Assembly: GCA_022385755.1 (NCBI GenBank)
Contig: MU278363.1
Location: 126,661-190,660, forward strand
Source: Trametopsis cervina
Taxonomy: Eukaryota > Basidiomycota > Agaricomycetes > Polyporales > Irpicaceae
Direction of reading: 5' to 3'
Length of the DNA stretch: 64,000 nt
Part shown: piece after piece, positions 22,489-34,999 of the stretch
How the letters are laid out: each line of letters begins with the position of its first letter
Numbering within the stretch: position 1 is the first letter of the stretch
Notes under the pieces: model-generated
Databases searched by the model: none
What the model saw: only the letters and a program-made list of their open reading frames with translations
What the model was told of the DNA's origin: nothing
Made by a program: the position numbers and the translations under genes

Positions 22489-25400
22489 GTGCCATTGCAA
22501 GCTGCACCTCAGGAGGATCAAGGACTCTCAGCAAAACCCAGTTCTGCGCTTGTTGAGCTCTGCGAATCTGCAAACCACTCGAAAGCCGTGAGTAGTGACA
22601 GTTTACATTCTGATCATTGATTCAAATTCTTGTTATGCAGCATATAGTCGCCATCGTAGACAAGAGCAGTGGTCACGAAGACCTTGGCACCTCAGCGGTG
22701 AAAATTACTTCCGTGGACGGAGGCAAGCTTGACCCTGAATTAATTGGGAAATGCACGGAAGCAGATGAATGCACGCACGATCCTGTTTGCAGTTTTTCCT
22801 TGCCAGGTATCGTGATCGATAGCGGATCCTCTCTTCTCAAGGATGATCTTCCAGGACGGCGCTCTCATTCGCCGGAGATTTTACAGAGGAAGGGAGAAGA
22901 AGCCATCCTGCTGGAACCTTGTTGGCCAATAAGCGATGACCTTCCCACCATCCTCGTAACGGCACCCGACGACGCAGATCCCAAGCCTCACCTTGGCGAT
23001 GCTGCCCAAGCATTTTCAGCGGAGGCCTCTACAGACAGGGCTCTCGAGGGCACGCCGGAGGATAGAACCCCGGTAGAGAATTCGAATAATTCTATCTCAG
23101 ACGCATATATGCGACTTACCTCCGCCGGGGCAGAGCAGATTCCACCATGTGTTCATGTAACTGACGAGAAAAACGCTTTCGGTGATCTCGACGATCCCTC
23201 AAGGCTCCCCATTTTAGCAGCTAGCCCCCTGCTCGTTCTCGCTGAAAATGTGGACCCCTCTCCTGTCAGCTCTTCCGGCGACTTGATCCGTAACGAAAGC
23301 AAGGTTACTCCTTCGTCTGACGCTGCCCCAGCTGCAGGATGCGGGCTCTCTTCGGAAACTATCCAAGCCGATATTCATTCCAGCATTAATCTAGCGCCGA
23401 CGTTGGTTTCTGAAAGGAGCCTTAGTCCTGAACTTCCCATGACGCCGGAGTTCCTCAAGCAATATCACGTTTTCGCTCTCGCTACCGCGCAACCTGCTTG
23501 TCCCGTCAACGACTACGCCATCTATGGACCCGCAGATTCTGATTCTGGCCTCTCTGACTCTGCTGGCTCGCCTCCTGCTTCTACCGACTGTACTTCGCCT
23601 GCTCTCGCTTCTGCTAAGCTTCCTGCTCACCAAGAACCTGTTCTCGACACTGATTCTGTTGATTCTGCCCTCACTGACCACGCTGCCGATATACTTTCTG
23701 ATAACTCTGCTCTAATCGACGCTGCCTTTACTAACGACGAAGACTTCACCGACCATACGATCCCTCAGGACCCCTCTGCTACTATATCTATATCTGGCCC
23801 CATCGACTCCCATCGTGATGTGGAACCTGCGTCTGCTGAACTCGTCTATGCCTATGCGTCTGTTTCTGAGCTTAGTGCCTCTCGAAGCGCTGAACCCTGT
23901 ACTCCGCCAAACCTGGAGACTGCTTCTACTTTGCTTTTCTCTGATAAACTCGATGTGACTCCAGACATCTCTTCTTCCGCGAACCCGGTACCATCCATCG
24001 AAGCTGAAGATAGCCAAATTCTGGCCAATGATCACGAGGAACAATCAGTACGACTGAATCCCAACGAGAAAATCCCTGTCCATAGTACCCAAATAAGGTC
24101 CAATGCTGACGGCTCTGCGGAGGATTGCACCCAACCGATCCAAGCTCCAACCCATATGGGAGACGAGGGTGAGGAACAGACCCTTGCGGAAGATGACTCT
24201 ACTTTCTGCATGAGTTCTTTGGATGCGTTGCCACCTTCAAGTCCTCCGTCGTCACAGACGTCTCTACCCGACGTTTCTTTCGAAGAAGTCAATTTAACAA
24301 ACGCTGCGTCTAACCCTCCCGCTTCGCACTCAATTGGCAGCGGCGAATACGAGGCATCGAGCCACGTTGATATGGATATGGACAACATGCTCTACCCGTC
24401 ATCGCCTATCCTCGCTTCATCTCAGCCTCGCCAGTCCAGCCCGGACAGGATCTTCTCGTCTTCACCTGCAAGGATTCTCGTCGATTCTCCTCCATCCTCT
24501 CCACTACTTTTGCCCATTTCTGACACCAAGGAGGACGTCGTGGATGACAATACGAGCCTTCGGGCTGCCCCTCAGCCCTCTGACGACAGGGCCACTGTCC
24601 TCGGGAAGCGTCGATTGGACGAGGTGCCTACAACTCGTGAAGTCAAGAAAGCGGTTGGTACCTTCATGTTGATACCCTCATGATGATGTACTGACTGCCG
24701 CGAGTTAGAAACTGGTTGAAGTGATGCTCTTGCCTCCGCCTCCAAACCCCAAACGGTCGACCCAGGCTTCGCAGAAACGACAGTTCAAGAAGTTGGTAAA
24801 GCCTTTCCGTTCCCCGATGGTGAACTACGAAGACGTCTTAGCAGGTAAAGACGGCGTATATGCCAGTGGTCATATCAAGACCGAAACTTCCAGTACGACC
24901 ATGAGGCGGGACTCAACCTTCAAGGCCTTTCCCAAGGACGGAGGAAAAGATGCTAACGAAGAGGAGAGAATCCCTACAGTACTTAAGGATACTCAAGACC
25001 GTACGGCGAATGTAGCCAAGGCTTTCCGAACTCCCTCGTCTATGTTCGCTCAACTCACGCCGACTGGCTGTGCATCGACGAAAGCTACACCTCTTGTTTC
25101 TAGAACTCAGGCTGCTCCTACGTTACAGAGTCTCCAAGCACGTGTACAGAAGCTCAAACAAGCTATCAAGATCAAAGAGAACCGACTTCATGGCCAGAAC
25201 AAGAACTACGACCTGCAGCCGCTGGTCACAAAATGGCGCAACGCGGGGAGGGAGATTGCATGGCTTGTCTGGGATACCGTCAAGGACCTCGAGCCTGGAA
25301 CTACTCCTGGCATTTTACCGTCGAAAGGTGGCTGGGATGAGGGGGAGAACCCCTTCGCTGGAGGGAAGGGCAAAGCGGGGGGTAGTAGGGGATTCGACGG

Positions 25401-25650
25401 AGGTTGGGGCTACGATGATGCCAACAAGGGGAGAGGTAATAGCGGGTTCTCTGGGAGCTGGGGCTGGGAAGAGAAGCATGGGGATACCTGCGAGGCCACG
25501 GGTGAAGGGGGAGAAGAGATGAAAGTGGACGAGGAAGAAGAGCCTGAGGTCCCCTCGCATACATTGGGCGTAATGTTGCGTCATATGGGCATCGATCCGG
25601 ATACCCTTGGCTGGGATGAAGGTGAAGGTGACTTTGTTGGTGATCCGTGA
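22489..25650 (+). CDS. Sfr1/Mei5-like recombination protein, long disordered N-terminus
   Basis: Main exons 22641-24653 and 24709-25650 join in frame; an upstream coding block, about 22489-22587 (ending HSKA), also splices in phase. The first exon and ATG were not identified, so the start is approximate. About 670 residues are Ser/Thr/Pro/Asp-rich and disordered. After the join come KKLVKPFRSPMVNYEDVL, then a coiled coil (LQARVQKLKQAIKIKENRL) and LQPLVTKWRNAGREIAWLV. This resembles the Mei5/Sfr1 domain that acts with Swi5 to stimulate Rad51/Dmc1. The C-terminus has Gly/Trp-rich pieces (GWDEGEN, GWGYDD, SWGWEE). The donor GTTGGT of the last intron is atypical. Family assignment is moderate. 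Confidence 0.55.
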
Positions 25651-25694
25651 GAGGATTCGTGAGAGGATTCGTGAGAGGATTCGTGAGAGGATTC
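25647..25694. repeat. 12-bp minisatellite over a stop codon
   Basis: Four perfect tandem copies of GTGAGAGGATTC start at 25647. The first copy contains the TGA stop of the Sfr1-like gene (25648-25650). Because the unit is a multiple of three, each copy repeats an in-frame TGA. Confidence 0.9.
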
Positions 25695-26117
25695 GTGCCG
25701 AAGGATAACATTGCATAGAGGGTCAGTTGTCTGTCCATCGACGTATGCATTTTGTTCCTGATACACTCGTAGCCTCATGTTATCCCACTCCTTGATACTC
25801 GCACATTGGTAGGAGCTTTAGATAGAAGTTATAATCAATACAGGACATAGGACTCTTACGAATGTCTAGGGTTCACAAGATGTATGTATCACTCAATAGC
25901 ATTGTGAAGAAACACGTTGTTGGAATCGGCTGGACGCGCTAGCTGCAAACTCAAATAGAATAAGTGCTCTCAATATTCGCATGAACAAGCCGAGGTACAT
26001 TGTCTTACGTCTGACTCAAACTCAGAGGGTCAAGCACGGATCCTTTCAGTCATGACAAAATCATATCCCAAATGCACAATCCAAAACAGTACGGACAACT
26101 CTATCCTCGCAATCCGC
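25695..26117. other. Convergent intergenic region
   Basis: 0.4 kb between the 3' ends of the Sfr1-like gene and ATG22; presumably 3' UTRs. Nothing else seen. Confidence 0.5.
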
Positions 26118-28577
26118 TCAATCTTTCTTTCCACCGTCATCTGCATCTGCAATCACCCCTGTCTCCGCATACCGCCTGTTCCTCTCCGCCCAACCCACCG
26201 CGTCTCTGCGTCCGGTCTTAACGTCAACGCCGAACCAAATGACAGCACTCGCCGCGGCACACATGGCGAAGAGGAAGGGGAAGCCTTTCCAGTTGTTGCC
26301 GGTGTCGTCGATGATGGCTTGGATGACGTTGGGCCCGATCATTGAGGAGGCGCGGTTGGAGAGGCCGAAGAGGCCGAAGAACTGGAGGGAACAGAGTTGA
26401 GATAATACAGTGAGTAGGACGGAGAGGAGGACATACCATGTTGTCGAACCCGGGAGGGGTAAGCTCGGCCATCATGGTCTGGGAGAACGCGTAGTACGGT
26501 GCTTGGAACAACCCGAAAACGACATTGTACGCCCTAAGCACAAATCATGATGAATAACGTCACTCATAAGTATACGAGAGGTGTGACGTACCAGAACTCC
26601 CAACGTTGGTGGAAACCGAACTTATCTGTCCAGATACCTACCATGCCCCACAGAGGAATGAGGATTGTTACGACATTCGTCACCACGAACTATCGCTGCA
26701 AGTTAAATCCATGAAAGTAATCTCGGTCAACAGTGAACATACCATCGGTTTTGTGCCAATCTTGAACCATTTCTGGATGTACCAGAAGCCCAGCGTGCTC
26801 GCGGTGGAAGTGATAGCCTGCGCAAGGCCGAGATACGTGTTCTGCAGGAACGAGAATTGGAATTTATCGTTCTGACAGATCGAAACCAGTGTTCCAGTAG
26901 TGTTGAGGCCCTATCGATACACGAAACGTCAGCTATTAAGTATAGCAATTGGAGTAGATGTGCGCACGTCAGCGAGAAGGAAGAACGCAAACAGGTAGAT
27001 AAACGTGTAGGGCAACTTCTTGTATTGCTTCAGCGCGTGCCAGATCTGTTCAGAAACCGTGAGTTGTGGCACAAGCGTGCAGAGTTCAATTGATGGTACC
27101 TGCTTCCACCCGACAGTGAGATAGTGCTCGCCCTTCGGTAGCGGAGGACCAGGGCGCGGTTCTTGGAAGACGACTGAAACGCGAATTTAAGTAAAATATG
27201 CAAGGCTCACAATGCTTGAACTTACACCACCAGACACCAACGAGGACCCAGTCTGTGTAAGGTATTAGGACTATTTTGTTAGAGCTCTGAAACATGCGCA
27301 CAGCTATTCACACTGTGATTACATGGCGTAAATCAATGTCCTGGATATGATGGGGAGAATACTCACAGGACCAAAACGTAGTTATTGACTTTCGGATTCT
27401 CGTTCAGCGGGAGCAATAACGAGAGATTCAGACACAGAGTGATGATGTATCCTATGTTACTATGCATCTGTGTTCCCGTTTAGCAAGTCTTTTCAGAGGA
27501 CAGTATAATAGGCTAGCAACGTACCGTGCTGATGTTACTAATCCTGTTCTTCTCCAGACTCTCTTCCAGCTCGTACTCCTCGAGCGGAATGACTCCAGCA
27601 TCGTATTTCTCCTTGAGATCCCTAGCATGAGCTGTGTTGCGGGCGAGTCTGGGGAACACAGCAGCATAGAATACGAGCGTGGCGCCGTAGGAAATGAAAC
27701 CAATCATGTAGAGTCCCATTGCAACACCCCAGCGGTCCGGGCCTGGATGGCGAGTTAAATATTGGAAATATGCGGTGAGGTGTGAACGGAAGACGTACTT
27801 GTGAGCGACATGCCAGCATACTGCGATGCCCAGCAGATTACCGTCACAACGAACAGCAACCAACGCCCGAAGCGACCATAATCTGCCGCAGAACCAATGG
27901 TGGTGAACATCACTGCCATCACCTGGATATATGCGTGCAGGTCAGACCCATTCTCATAAAAAAAAACGGAATGCGACGCACAGCAAAGCTGACACCAGTA
28001 GATACCAGGACGATAGAGTTGACGGACTTTGTGCCGCTTCCCCATGGAAGGACACATTGGCCGGAAGCGTCGGCATCAAGGCAGGAGGAGCCCTTCCCTC
28101 TCACCGGATCCCATCCGGCAGCCGTTGCAAGGCCTTGGAACAGAGTCATAGAGAATCCTGAATCACGCAAGTCGTTCAGGATCGTGTCTCTTCTGAATGC
28201 TCCTCGCGCGACATACCAAGAGGACCGACTCCCTGCCCAAATCGTCAACATGGTAAAACAGAAGCACTCCACAAGTGTTACTCACATTATCACCATTGTA
28301 GTATACTGTTCGACACGCGATAAGATGAGTACGGTGTTGGGAAACATTTAGATGTTGCACACATACGGTAATAACTCCAGAGTTCCTGTGCAGTCCGTCA
28401 AAATACGACCTATAATGAGTAACAATTAGGGCTCACCCTCCGTGTAACCACCGGCTCCACACGCGTATATTTCTCTACAGCTACCGTCTCAAGACCAGAC
28501 TTATCTTCCAGCTCGGAGACCTTGTCTATTGAGCCACGGTCGGGAATAGGGTTCTCGGGTTGCGGTATGCGCGACAT
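26118..28577 (-). CDS. ATG22: Vacuolar effluxer Atg22 (MFS-like)
   Basis: A multi-exon gene starting at ATG 28577 (MSRIPQPENPIPD) and ending at 26118. Atg22 is a vacuolar membrane permease that exports amino acids after autophagic breakdown. Order of motifs: RRELWSYYLYYNGDNGVGP, FSMTLFQGLATAAGWDP, TKSVNSIVLVSTGVSFA, GSAADYGRFGRWLLF, LVFYAAVFPRLARNT, ESLEKNRISNIST, EHYLTVGWKQ, FGLFQAPYYAFSQTMMAEL, LSNRASSMIGPNVIQAI and NNWKGFPFLFAMC. These run the length of the family with about 12 hydrophobic segments. At least ten short introns interrupt it; the first joins (R|R, L|Y, N|G, G|F) were checked for phase. Confidence 0.88.
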
Positions 28578-29391
28578 CTTCGAAACCGACAGCGTAGGAG
28601 AGACCTGGAGAGAGGGCTACCAGATACACCACGGATCGCTGTCTTCATGTTTATATCCCTTTACTATCACCAGGTTCCTCAATTAAACGCAGAGCTGCAT
28701 GTGGACACAGGTCACACGGACCGGGCAGTATCGCCCTTGCAAGCTTTACCGAGATAAGCTGGGGCACTTAGCACCAAGATGCACGCGCCTCTGGATGCTA
28801 CTTATTCGCCTCTTCCATCTTGCGGAATGCGCCCACCGTTCTGAGAGAGATATGTGTGCGGCAGGAGGTGTTCCGAATAACAAGTCCGAGGTACAAAGGC
28901 GGACTCCGAACTTGCTTAATTTGATCGGACGAGATCGCAAGTGCGATCTTTGAGGCGGATAACGTTGAGGATGCCCAGCCATCTGTACCCATGAGCGAAT
29001 CATCCACACTACACGACGCTGTTCGGGGACCTCGAAGAAATATGATAAAGGCTAATGATGTCGACAAGAGGCCGCACGCGGCGTATCTACGATGAAGAAA
29101 GGTATAAAGATAGGTGTATCAAGAAAGAGGAAATGACGGAGAGCATAACATTGAGAGCCATAGATAGGTACGAGAGAGCGATGCAAAACATTGAGAGTAA
29201 AGCAGAGTCCTTGAGAGCGGTGAGTGCTCGGACAACGAGCGATGCAAAAGAGTGGAAAGGATACGACTTGAGACGAAAGAAAACGGATAATGAGAGAAAG
29301 TGCGCGCTTCAAGTGCCTGAACAACCTGACGGTGAGTTGCATCGCGATAGGGATGAATGCACCACTTACCGGGATAAGGTATCGCGAGTCT
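28578..29391. other. Intergenic, no gene recognised
   Basis: About 0.8 kb between ATG22 and CDC14, both on the minus strand. It should hold the ATG22 promoter and the CDC14 3' UTR. Open frames near 28800-29070 and 29055-29391 have no family features. Confidence 0.5.
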
Positions 29392-31230
29392 TCATGCCAG
29401 ACCAAGGACACCCGCTCTTTGGATCCCCTCAACCAGAGCGTCCACATTGGTAAGCATCGTCGCGAGGAATGCCTTTTTCTCCTGCATAGTTCGCATGCCG
29501 GACTTAGCAGGAGCCAATCTCCCGACCTCTTTCGATCCGTTAGGAGAGGCAGGAGGGGAACGAACAACGGGTGACGCCATGCCAACCTCAATACTACTTT
29601 GGGCACGGCGATGTCCGCGCAAACCCGCTGCGTTAGGTGTACTCGGAGTACCCAACTGTCCGAGGCTCGTAGTTTGTACGCGCTGGACAGTCTGTCGCGG
29701 GGTCTGGGCATCTTCCGATTTCGATGACAGGGTGCTGGTACTGCTGCTATCCTGCTCGATATCCTCTGCAAAAGGTGTATGGACATCCACCGGCTTCGTT
29801 CGGAGCCTTGATGCTGAACGAGGGGTACCAACGCCTAACTTTGCGATATGTGCCTTTCTCGGACTAAAGGGCTGGAAGTCCCCATCCTTGAGCATAGATA
29901 CTGAGCGCGGTTGCATTGAGCCAGACCGGGTATGCCGCGGCTTCTCGAGGATCATGGGCGAAGGGGCCAGTGGCGACACAGGGCTGTGACCAGCACTGAT
30001 AGACACAGACGATCGCCGAGATGAGACGGAGGTCGCCCTCGTGGAAGAAGAAGCGGTGGTTGAAGCTGTCGAAGAAGAGTCGATTGAGGAAACAGATGAA
30101 TCACTGGACTGAGAGACTGATAGTGCAGAGCGATGATGCGACGAATGAACAGGAGAATTGGGAGCGGTAGGAACTTGATCGGAGCTGGACGAGTCAGAAT
30201 GACTCTGGAATTCATCTTCCAGGGATGGTCGACCAAGAGGACTCTCGTCCATCAGGTAAAAGTACAGAAACTCGATACACCGCATCCTATATTGCCGGCG
30301 TGAGTAAGCGATAACGTACTGAAAGATCAGTTCGAGACCATACCTGACTTCGCGAGGAGTAGCAGCCCGTTTGAACATCTTAACGAGCGTTTGGACGCCA
30401 TTGACGTCTTCAAAGACGCGAAGTGCGGAAGGGGCATCTACCAGAATACAAAGAAGGGTATCGAGAACGACGTTTGCAAGGGGTATAGAACTTGAAGCTT
30501 TATCCTTCGTGTTGTTGCTAACAGCCGTCGGTGAGGGTCCTGACAGGTTCATGGAAATATGGTTGGGAATTGAAGGCACACGACGCGCGATGTAGAATAA
30601 TTCGACCAAAACCTGGTATCCCATAAGCTGATATATATTAAAGGCCATAGAAGACCAAATACCTCGAGGGGATATCGTCGACCTAGATAGTGTTTGCTAC
30701 CGCCGTGAATAAGGGCTGTGCCTTGTATGATAGAAAGGGCTTGCGCAACTTGGGAAGAGAGCGTGGTTAATTCGGGATCGTGATCTTCAACACGGCCGTT
30801 GTCAGCTTATTTATGACATCATTGAACCGCAGTTTAATGCTTACTTGTCGTTAACGACTTGGATGCCAACGCGTGGAGATTGGATAGCGACTTTGAAATC
30901 CAGGAGAGAAGTCGAAACGGGACTGTGCAGTATATAAACTTAAATGATAAGGTCATAATAATCCGCAGCTCACGCACCATTGCATTGGAACGTATCTTGA
31001 AGAGAGACAAATGATTGTAAGGCTTCGCTGGACGAAGTATCCGCCGTAACGCATATTTCAGCGAGGAGGCGTTCCAGGGAATCCAAGGCGCGCCCTTGAC
31101 GAGCAGCTGACGATTTGTTGGAAGCTAGCTAGATAAAAGATTGAGCCAAAGATGAAGCCACATGCTCACGAGCACAGCAAGATCCACCTACATCGTCCAG
31201 GGCATCTTGAATAACATCTTTCATGTACAT
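29392..31230 (-). CDS. Septation initiation protein Cdc14 (SIN component)
   Basis: The first exon is 31230-31192 (MYMKDVIQDALDD), spliced to LASNKSSAARQGRALDSLERL; the large last exon covers 29392 to about 30650. This is the S. pombe-type Cdc14, the partner of kinase Sid1 in the septation initiation network, not the Cdc14 phosphatase. Conserved pieces are QALSIIQGTALIHGGSKHYLG, YQVLVELFYIARR, NVVLDTLLCILVDAPSALRVFE and RMRCIEFLYFYLMDE. The C-terminal half, about 250 residues, is Ser-rich and disordered, with several SP sites (SPVSPLAPSP). It ends with MLTNVDALVEGIQRAG, a short helix I recall at the end of fungal homologues. The gene is divergent from the FAH-family gene. Confidence 0.85.
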
Positions 31231-31561
31231 TAATTCTTGTCCGGCAAGGCGTGGAGGAGTTCGTAACGGGAAATCTTGGAGCGAGTGTTGCGATTGGGCA
31301 AGAAAGGCGTTGTCCGATGTTCAACTTGCAGGAAAGGGCGTGCCGCGCATTATGTACACCAAGACGCCGGCGAAGTGATGCAACGCGTCGAGCACGTGAC
31401 ACGCGTCTACCCCACACCGGTCCGGGGACGGGAGCCCGCTCAACTTCCGTTTCGCCGCTTTCGCGACCGTGGAATTATGAATCACCCACACATGCAAGCC
31501 ATGCTCAAGTTCTCTTCCGACAACATCCACGACAACCTCGAAGCACATTCACGATACATAG
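31231..31561. other. Divergent promoter region CDC14 / FAH
   Basis: 331 bp between opposing start codons. Plus-strand open frames here have no family motif and are treated as chance. Confidence 0.5.
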
Positions 31562-32798
31562 ATGGCCCCTCTCAAGACTGTACGTTCCAGTCCAGCCGCC
31601 GACTGACAAGGATCTTGCTTACAGTACTCGCAGCAATGGACGCGTCTCATTCGCTTTGTGGCGGCGGAGACCTCTCAGATTCACATTGGACAGCCCATTG
31701 ATAGACATATAGATGGTGAGTGCTCTGGAGCTTGACTACGTTGCTAATGCAGAGCTGAAGGTCGGTTGTAGTCGGTCTTGCTGCCTCGAAGAACCAGACA
31801 ATCAAGGCGTACGAAATTGTCGGCTCTGCTCTGGACACCAATGCGGAGGTAACGAATACCGTTCTCACAGTCGCCAAACTCCTCCCCCCATTGTCTCGGG
31901 AGCAAATTGGAGTAGTCCGCTGCCTTGGTTTGAACTACGCAGATCATGCAGCGGAAGCCAAGATGCAGAAGCCAACGTATGTTGCCGCCTGCTCTGTTTA
32001 TAGAAGCCCTCTCAGCTATTCTTAGCTACCCAGTCCTCTTTTACAAGCCTCCAACTGCTCTTATTGGGCCCGGTGCACCTATCACGATCCCTAAGGTTAC
32101 GCAGCCGGTCGAGAAGCACTTGCCGGACTACGAAGTAGAATTGACGATCGTCATTGGGAAGGCATGCAAGAATGTATCGGAAGCCGATGCCCTGGATTAT
32201 GTCCTTGCATACACCGGAGCTAACGATGTACGTCGAGTCAATCACAATTCACTAAGGACAAGATCCAATACCATAATAGATGTCCTTCCGCTATCACCAA
32301 ATGGCTGTTTCTCAATGGGGCTTCTCCAAGGGCTTTGGTAGGACAACCCGCTGCTATATTATTCAAATCGTTACTAAAGGCGCGGCAACAGATAACGCGA
32401 CGCCAATTGGACCCTGCTTAGTGTCCGCAGCTGCTATTCCTGACCCGCAACAAGTCCCTCTCAAGACCACTGTAAACGGAACCCTCTACCAAGACGGGAA
32501 TACATCGTAAGATCCCGTGAGCTTAAAATAGTGGCCTACGTAACTCAGTATCCGGCTTTTTCTCAGAGATCACATCTTCAACGTCCGCCAGACCATCGCT
32601 TTCTTGTCGCAAGGCACTACCCTGCTACCAGGCTCCGTCATCATGACCGGCACACCCAAAGGCGTCGGTTTCGTTAAGAAGCCACCCGTCTACCTAAAGA
32701 ACGGCGACTCGGTCACCGTATGGGTTGGCGGAGGAATTGGCTCTCTCGTCAACCCTGTGATTGAGGAGGCCGCGCCGGCTACGAAGGCAAAGTTATAA
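31562..32798 (+). CDS. Fumarylacetoacetate hydrolase-family protein (FAHD type)
   Basis: Seven exons (31562-31579, 31625-31715, 31772-31976, 32026-32227, 32280-32337, 32392-32506, 32567-32798) give 306 aa. The FAH fold cleaves or decarboxylates beta-dicarbonyl compounds, often from aromatic catabolism, using a divalent metal. Visible are VRCLGLNYADHAAEA (start of the FAH domain), VEKHLPDYEVELTIVIGK with the metal-binding Glu-x-Glu, AYTGANDMSFR with the metal Asp, KGFDNATPIGPCLV, FNVRQTIAFLSQGTTLLPGS, TGTPKGVGF and the DSVTVWVGGIG-like end. The exact substrate cannot be told; an acylpyruvase/FAHD1 or hydroxyhepta-diene-dioate isomerase role is plausible. In a wood-decay fungus a link to aromatic breakdown is possible but only inferred. 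Confidence 0.9.
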
Positions 32799-33315
32799 TA
32801 GTGTTACGCACGAGGGTCAGCGTGCCATCAAACGTGTGTCTGGTGCTTATTTGTGTTTTATCTGGATATGTGTAGAGTATGGCAATGCTACGACATCACG
32901 ACAACGACCAAGGTGGCATCTTGAGACGCATGTTACGCAGATACCCACCGGCTTGTGGTTGGTATGTTACTTACCTTGAGAGACAGTCCGGAGGAATCGA
33001 GCGAGACTAAAAGCTCCTCGTACGTCAAGTTGCACTTCGATTTGCTTACCATTATATCTCACACAATGCGCACTCAAAGTAGTGGTGTCTTTCCGGGTGA
33101 CCGTATACTATTGATAAGCCACAACCGTTTACAAAACATCGTGAAAGCAAGCGCTTTCAAGATGTCCATACGATATACAACAAGAAATTAGAAAGCCTAC
33201 AAGACGCGGGATGTACGGATGCCGATGAAGAAACTAGAGATTCGTAGTAGGACTGTTAGACGCGAACCCCACCAGCTCAGTATCATCCCCTCCTTTTTTT
33301 CCGATTCGGCGCGCT
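32799..33315. other. Convergent intergenic region FAH / GH7
   Basis: About 0.5 kb between two 3' ends. No gene seen. Confidence 0.5.
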
Positions 33316-34999
33316 TAGTAGCACTGAGAGTAGTCTGAGAAGCGTAGGTAAGCAAAGAATCACAAAACAACACACGAGAATGTACTCACAGGGGTTGAGG
33401 ACGTGGCAAGTGTAGGGCGACTTGCAAGCAGTCGCGCCAGTGTAGCCAATACCACCGCACTGACCCCACTGCGCAACAGTGCCCGGGGGAGAGGTGGGCG
33501 AAGTGGTTGGGGAGGAGGTGGGCTTGGTGGGGCTGCTGCTGGGGCCGGTGGGACCAGTGGGGTTAGTCGGGCCAGTAGGGTTGGTGATCGTGCCGGTGAA
33601 GGTGGAGTTGAGGTCGCCGAACTTGATGTTCGAGTAGGTGACGGAGGCGGAGCCGCTCTGGGACTCGATGTCCTTGGGTGCGCCGCTGGTGGTGGGGCAG
33701 GTACCACGGGCGACACCGGGGCTGCTGGGGTCGGCGGTGGTGGGGTAGTCGGAGTCGAGCCAGAGCATCTGGGCGGCGTGGTCGTCCCAAAGCGAGAGAG
33801 CGAGGACCATACCGGCCTTGAGGGCAGCACCCATCTGCTTGAGTCCACCCTTGGCAGCGAACCTGTTGTTGTCGCCGAACGCGGTCTTCTGCTGAGCGCA
33901 GAAGTTGTCGGTGATGGAGTTGACGGGGTCGATGCCAGCGACGCTGACGACGCTGTTAGGGATGACCTTGCTGTCCTGGACGTAGAAGCGACGGATCTCG
34001 GCAAGGTTACCGCTGGTGGTGCCGTCGTCGGAGATGAACTGGGTGACGATGGTGAATTTGCGGGTGGTGTCGACAGTCATGCCCTTGCCGAGGAAGTTCT
34101 TGTTGCCCATACGGAAGGAGTTGAAGTCGCAACCATCGGGGTCGCAGAGACCGTTGTAACGGTCGCTGTCCTGACCACAGTCAGCGCCAGTGCAGCGAGT
34201 CTGGCTGTTGACGCTGCAAGGGTGAGGAGTGTAAGCGGCAGCCATTGAGTTGGCTTCCCAGATATCCATTTCGCTGCAGCAGGTGCCGTAGTTTCCGGTT
34301 CCAGAGTTGGCGTCGCTGGGGGAGGACGCCCATCCGGCAACGTTTGCCTAAGATGAACGAATGAGTGACCAGATTACAGGCGGTGCGGACATTACTCACC
34401 TCTCCGTTGATGAACTTGATGTCCCTCGGGCATTGCGAGTCGCAGTAACCAGTACCGTACTTCGCACCAGCCTTGTTGTTGGGGTACTTGGCCATACCAC
34501 CATCCTGGTCCATCTGACTGAGGTAGACAGCGCCGTTGAGACCGCAAGGAAGGTTGGACATATCGACGTCGAAGGTGAATTCCTGGTTGATGAGCTTGAA
34601 CATCTCGTAGTTGCTGGCGTCGGCCATAAGGTAGACACGAGAACCAACGTTGGATCCAGTCACGAACTTGAGAGTGAGCGCATTGCCGCTGGTCGTGATA
34701 CCGTAGGTGCCAGCGTAGTCAGCACCATCAAGAGCGCAGTTCTTGGCGCAAGTGGCACCGTCGGGGCAGAGCGTCGCATCCCAGGAGTTACCGGTGTAGC
34801 AGTTGGTGTAACCCGAGGTAGTGTGGACCCAACGCCAGTTAGAGTCGAGCACAACGGAGGTGGAGACGGAAGTGCAGCCACTCTTAGTGCACTTCTGCGA
34901 CGGGAGGGTAGGGTGGGTTTCGGCCATTTGCGTGCCGACCTGCTGGCCTTGCGCAACGGCGAAGAGGGAGAACGCTAAAAGTGCAGCTTTGGCGAACAT
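33316..34999 (-). CDS. GH7 cellobiohydrolase with C-terminal CBM1
   Basis: Exons 34999-34400, 34347-33390 and 33335-33316 join to 525 aa. It is a secreted enzyme releasing cellobiose from reducing ends of cellulose. A signal peptide occupies about residues 1-18 ([16 protein letters not shown]), with mature start [12 protein letters not shown]. The GH7 catalytic domain has the motif [11 protein letters not shown], containing the nucleophile Glu, the Asp and the acid/base Glu (ExDxxE). Also visible are [20 protein letters not shown] and [19 protein letters not shown] Pro/Thr/Ser/Gly linker ([14 protein letters not shown]) leads to a CBM1 with [21 protein letters not shown]. The last exon encodes only the final YYSQCY-type residues. 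Catalytic residues are intact. The gene stands alone; 3.3 kb upstream is gene-poor. Confidence 0.96.

Noticed and set aside
29052..29831. 259-codon minus-strand open frame
   Set aside because: It overlaps the Ser-rich 3' exon of CDC14 in another frame and shows no recognisable domain.
29392..31230. Cdc14 phosphatase
   Set aside because: No HCxxGxxR phosphatase loop; the conserved helical segments fit the unrelated septation-initiation protein of the same name.
33360..34004. 214-codon minus-strand Pro/Ser/Thr-rich open frame
   Set aside because: It is an out-of-frame shadow of the same GH7 exon, which has clear GH7 motifs in the other frame.
33403..34248. 281-codon plus-strand open frame, Gly/Val-rich
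   Set aside because: It is exactly antisense to the GH7 catalytic domain exon and its composition reflects the codon bias of that gene. No family motif, no start context or introns of its own.
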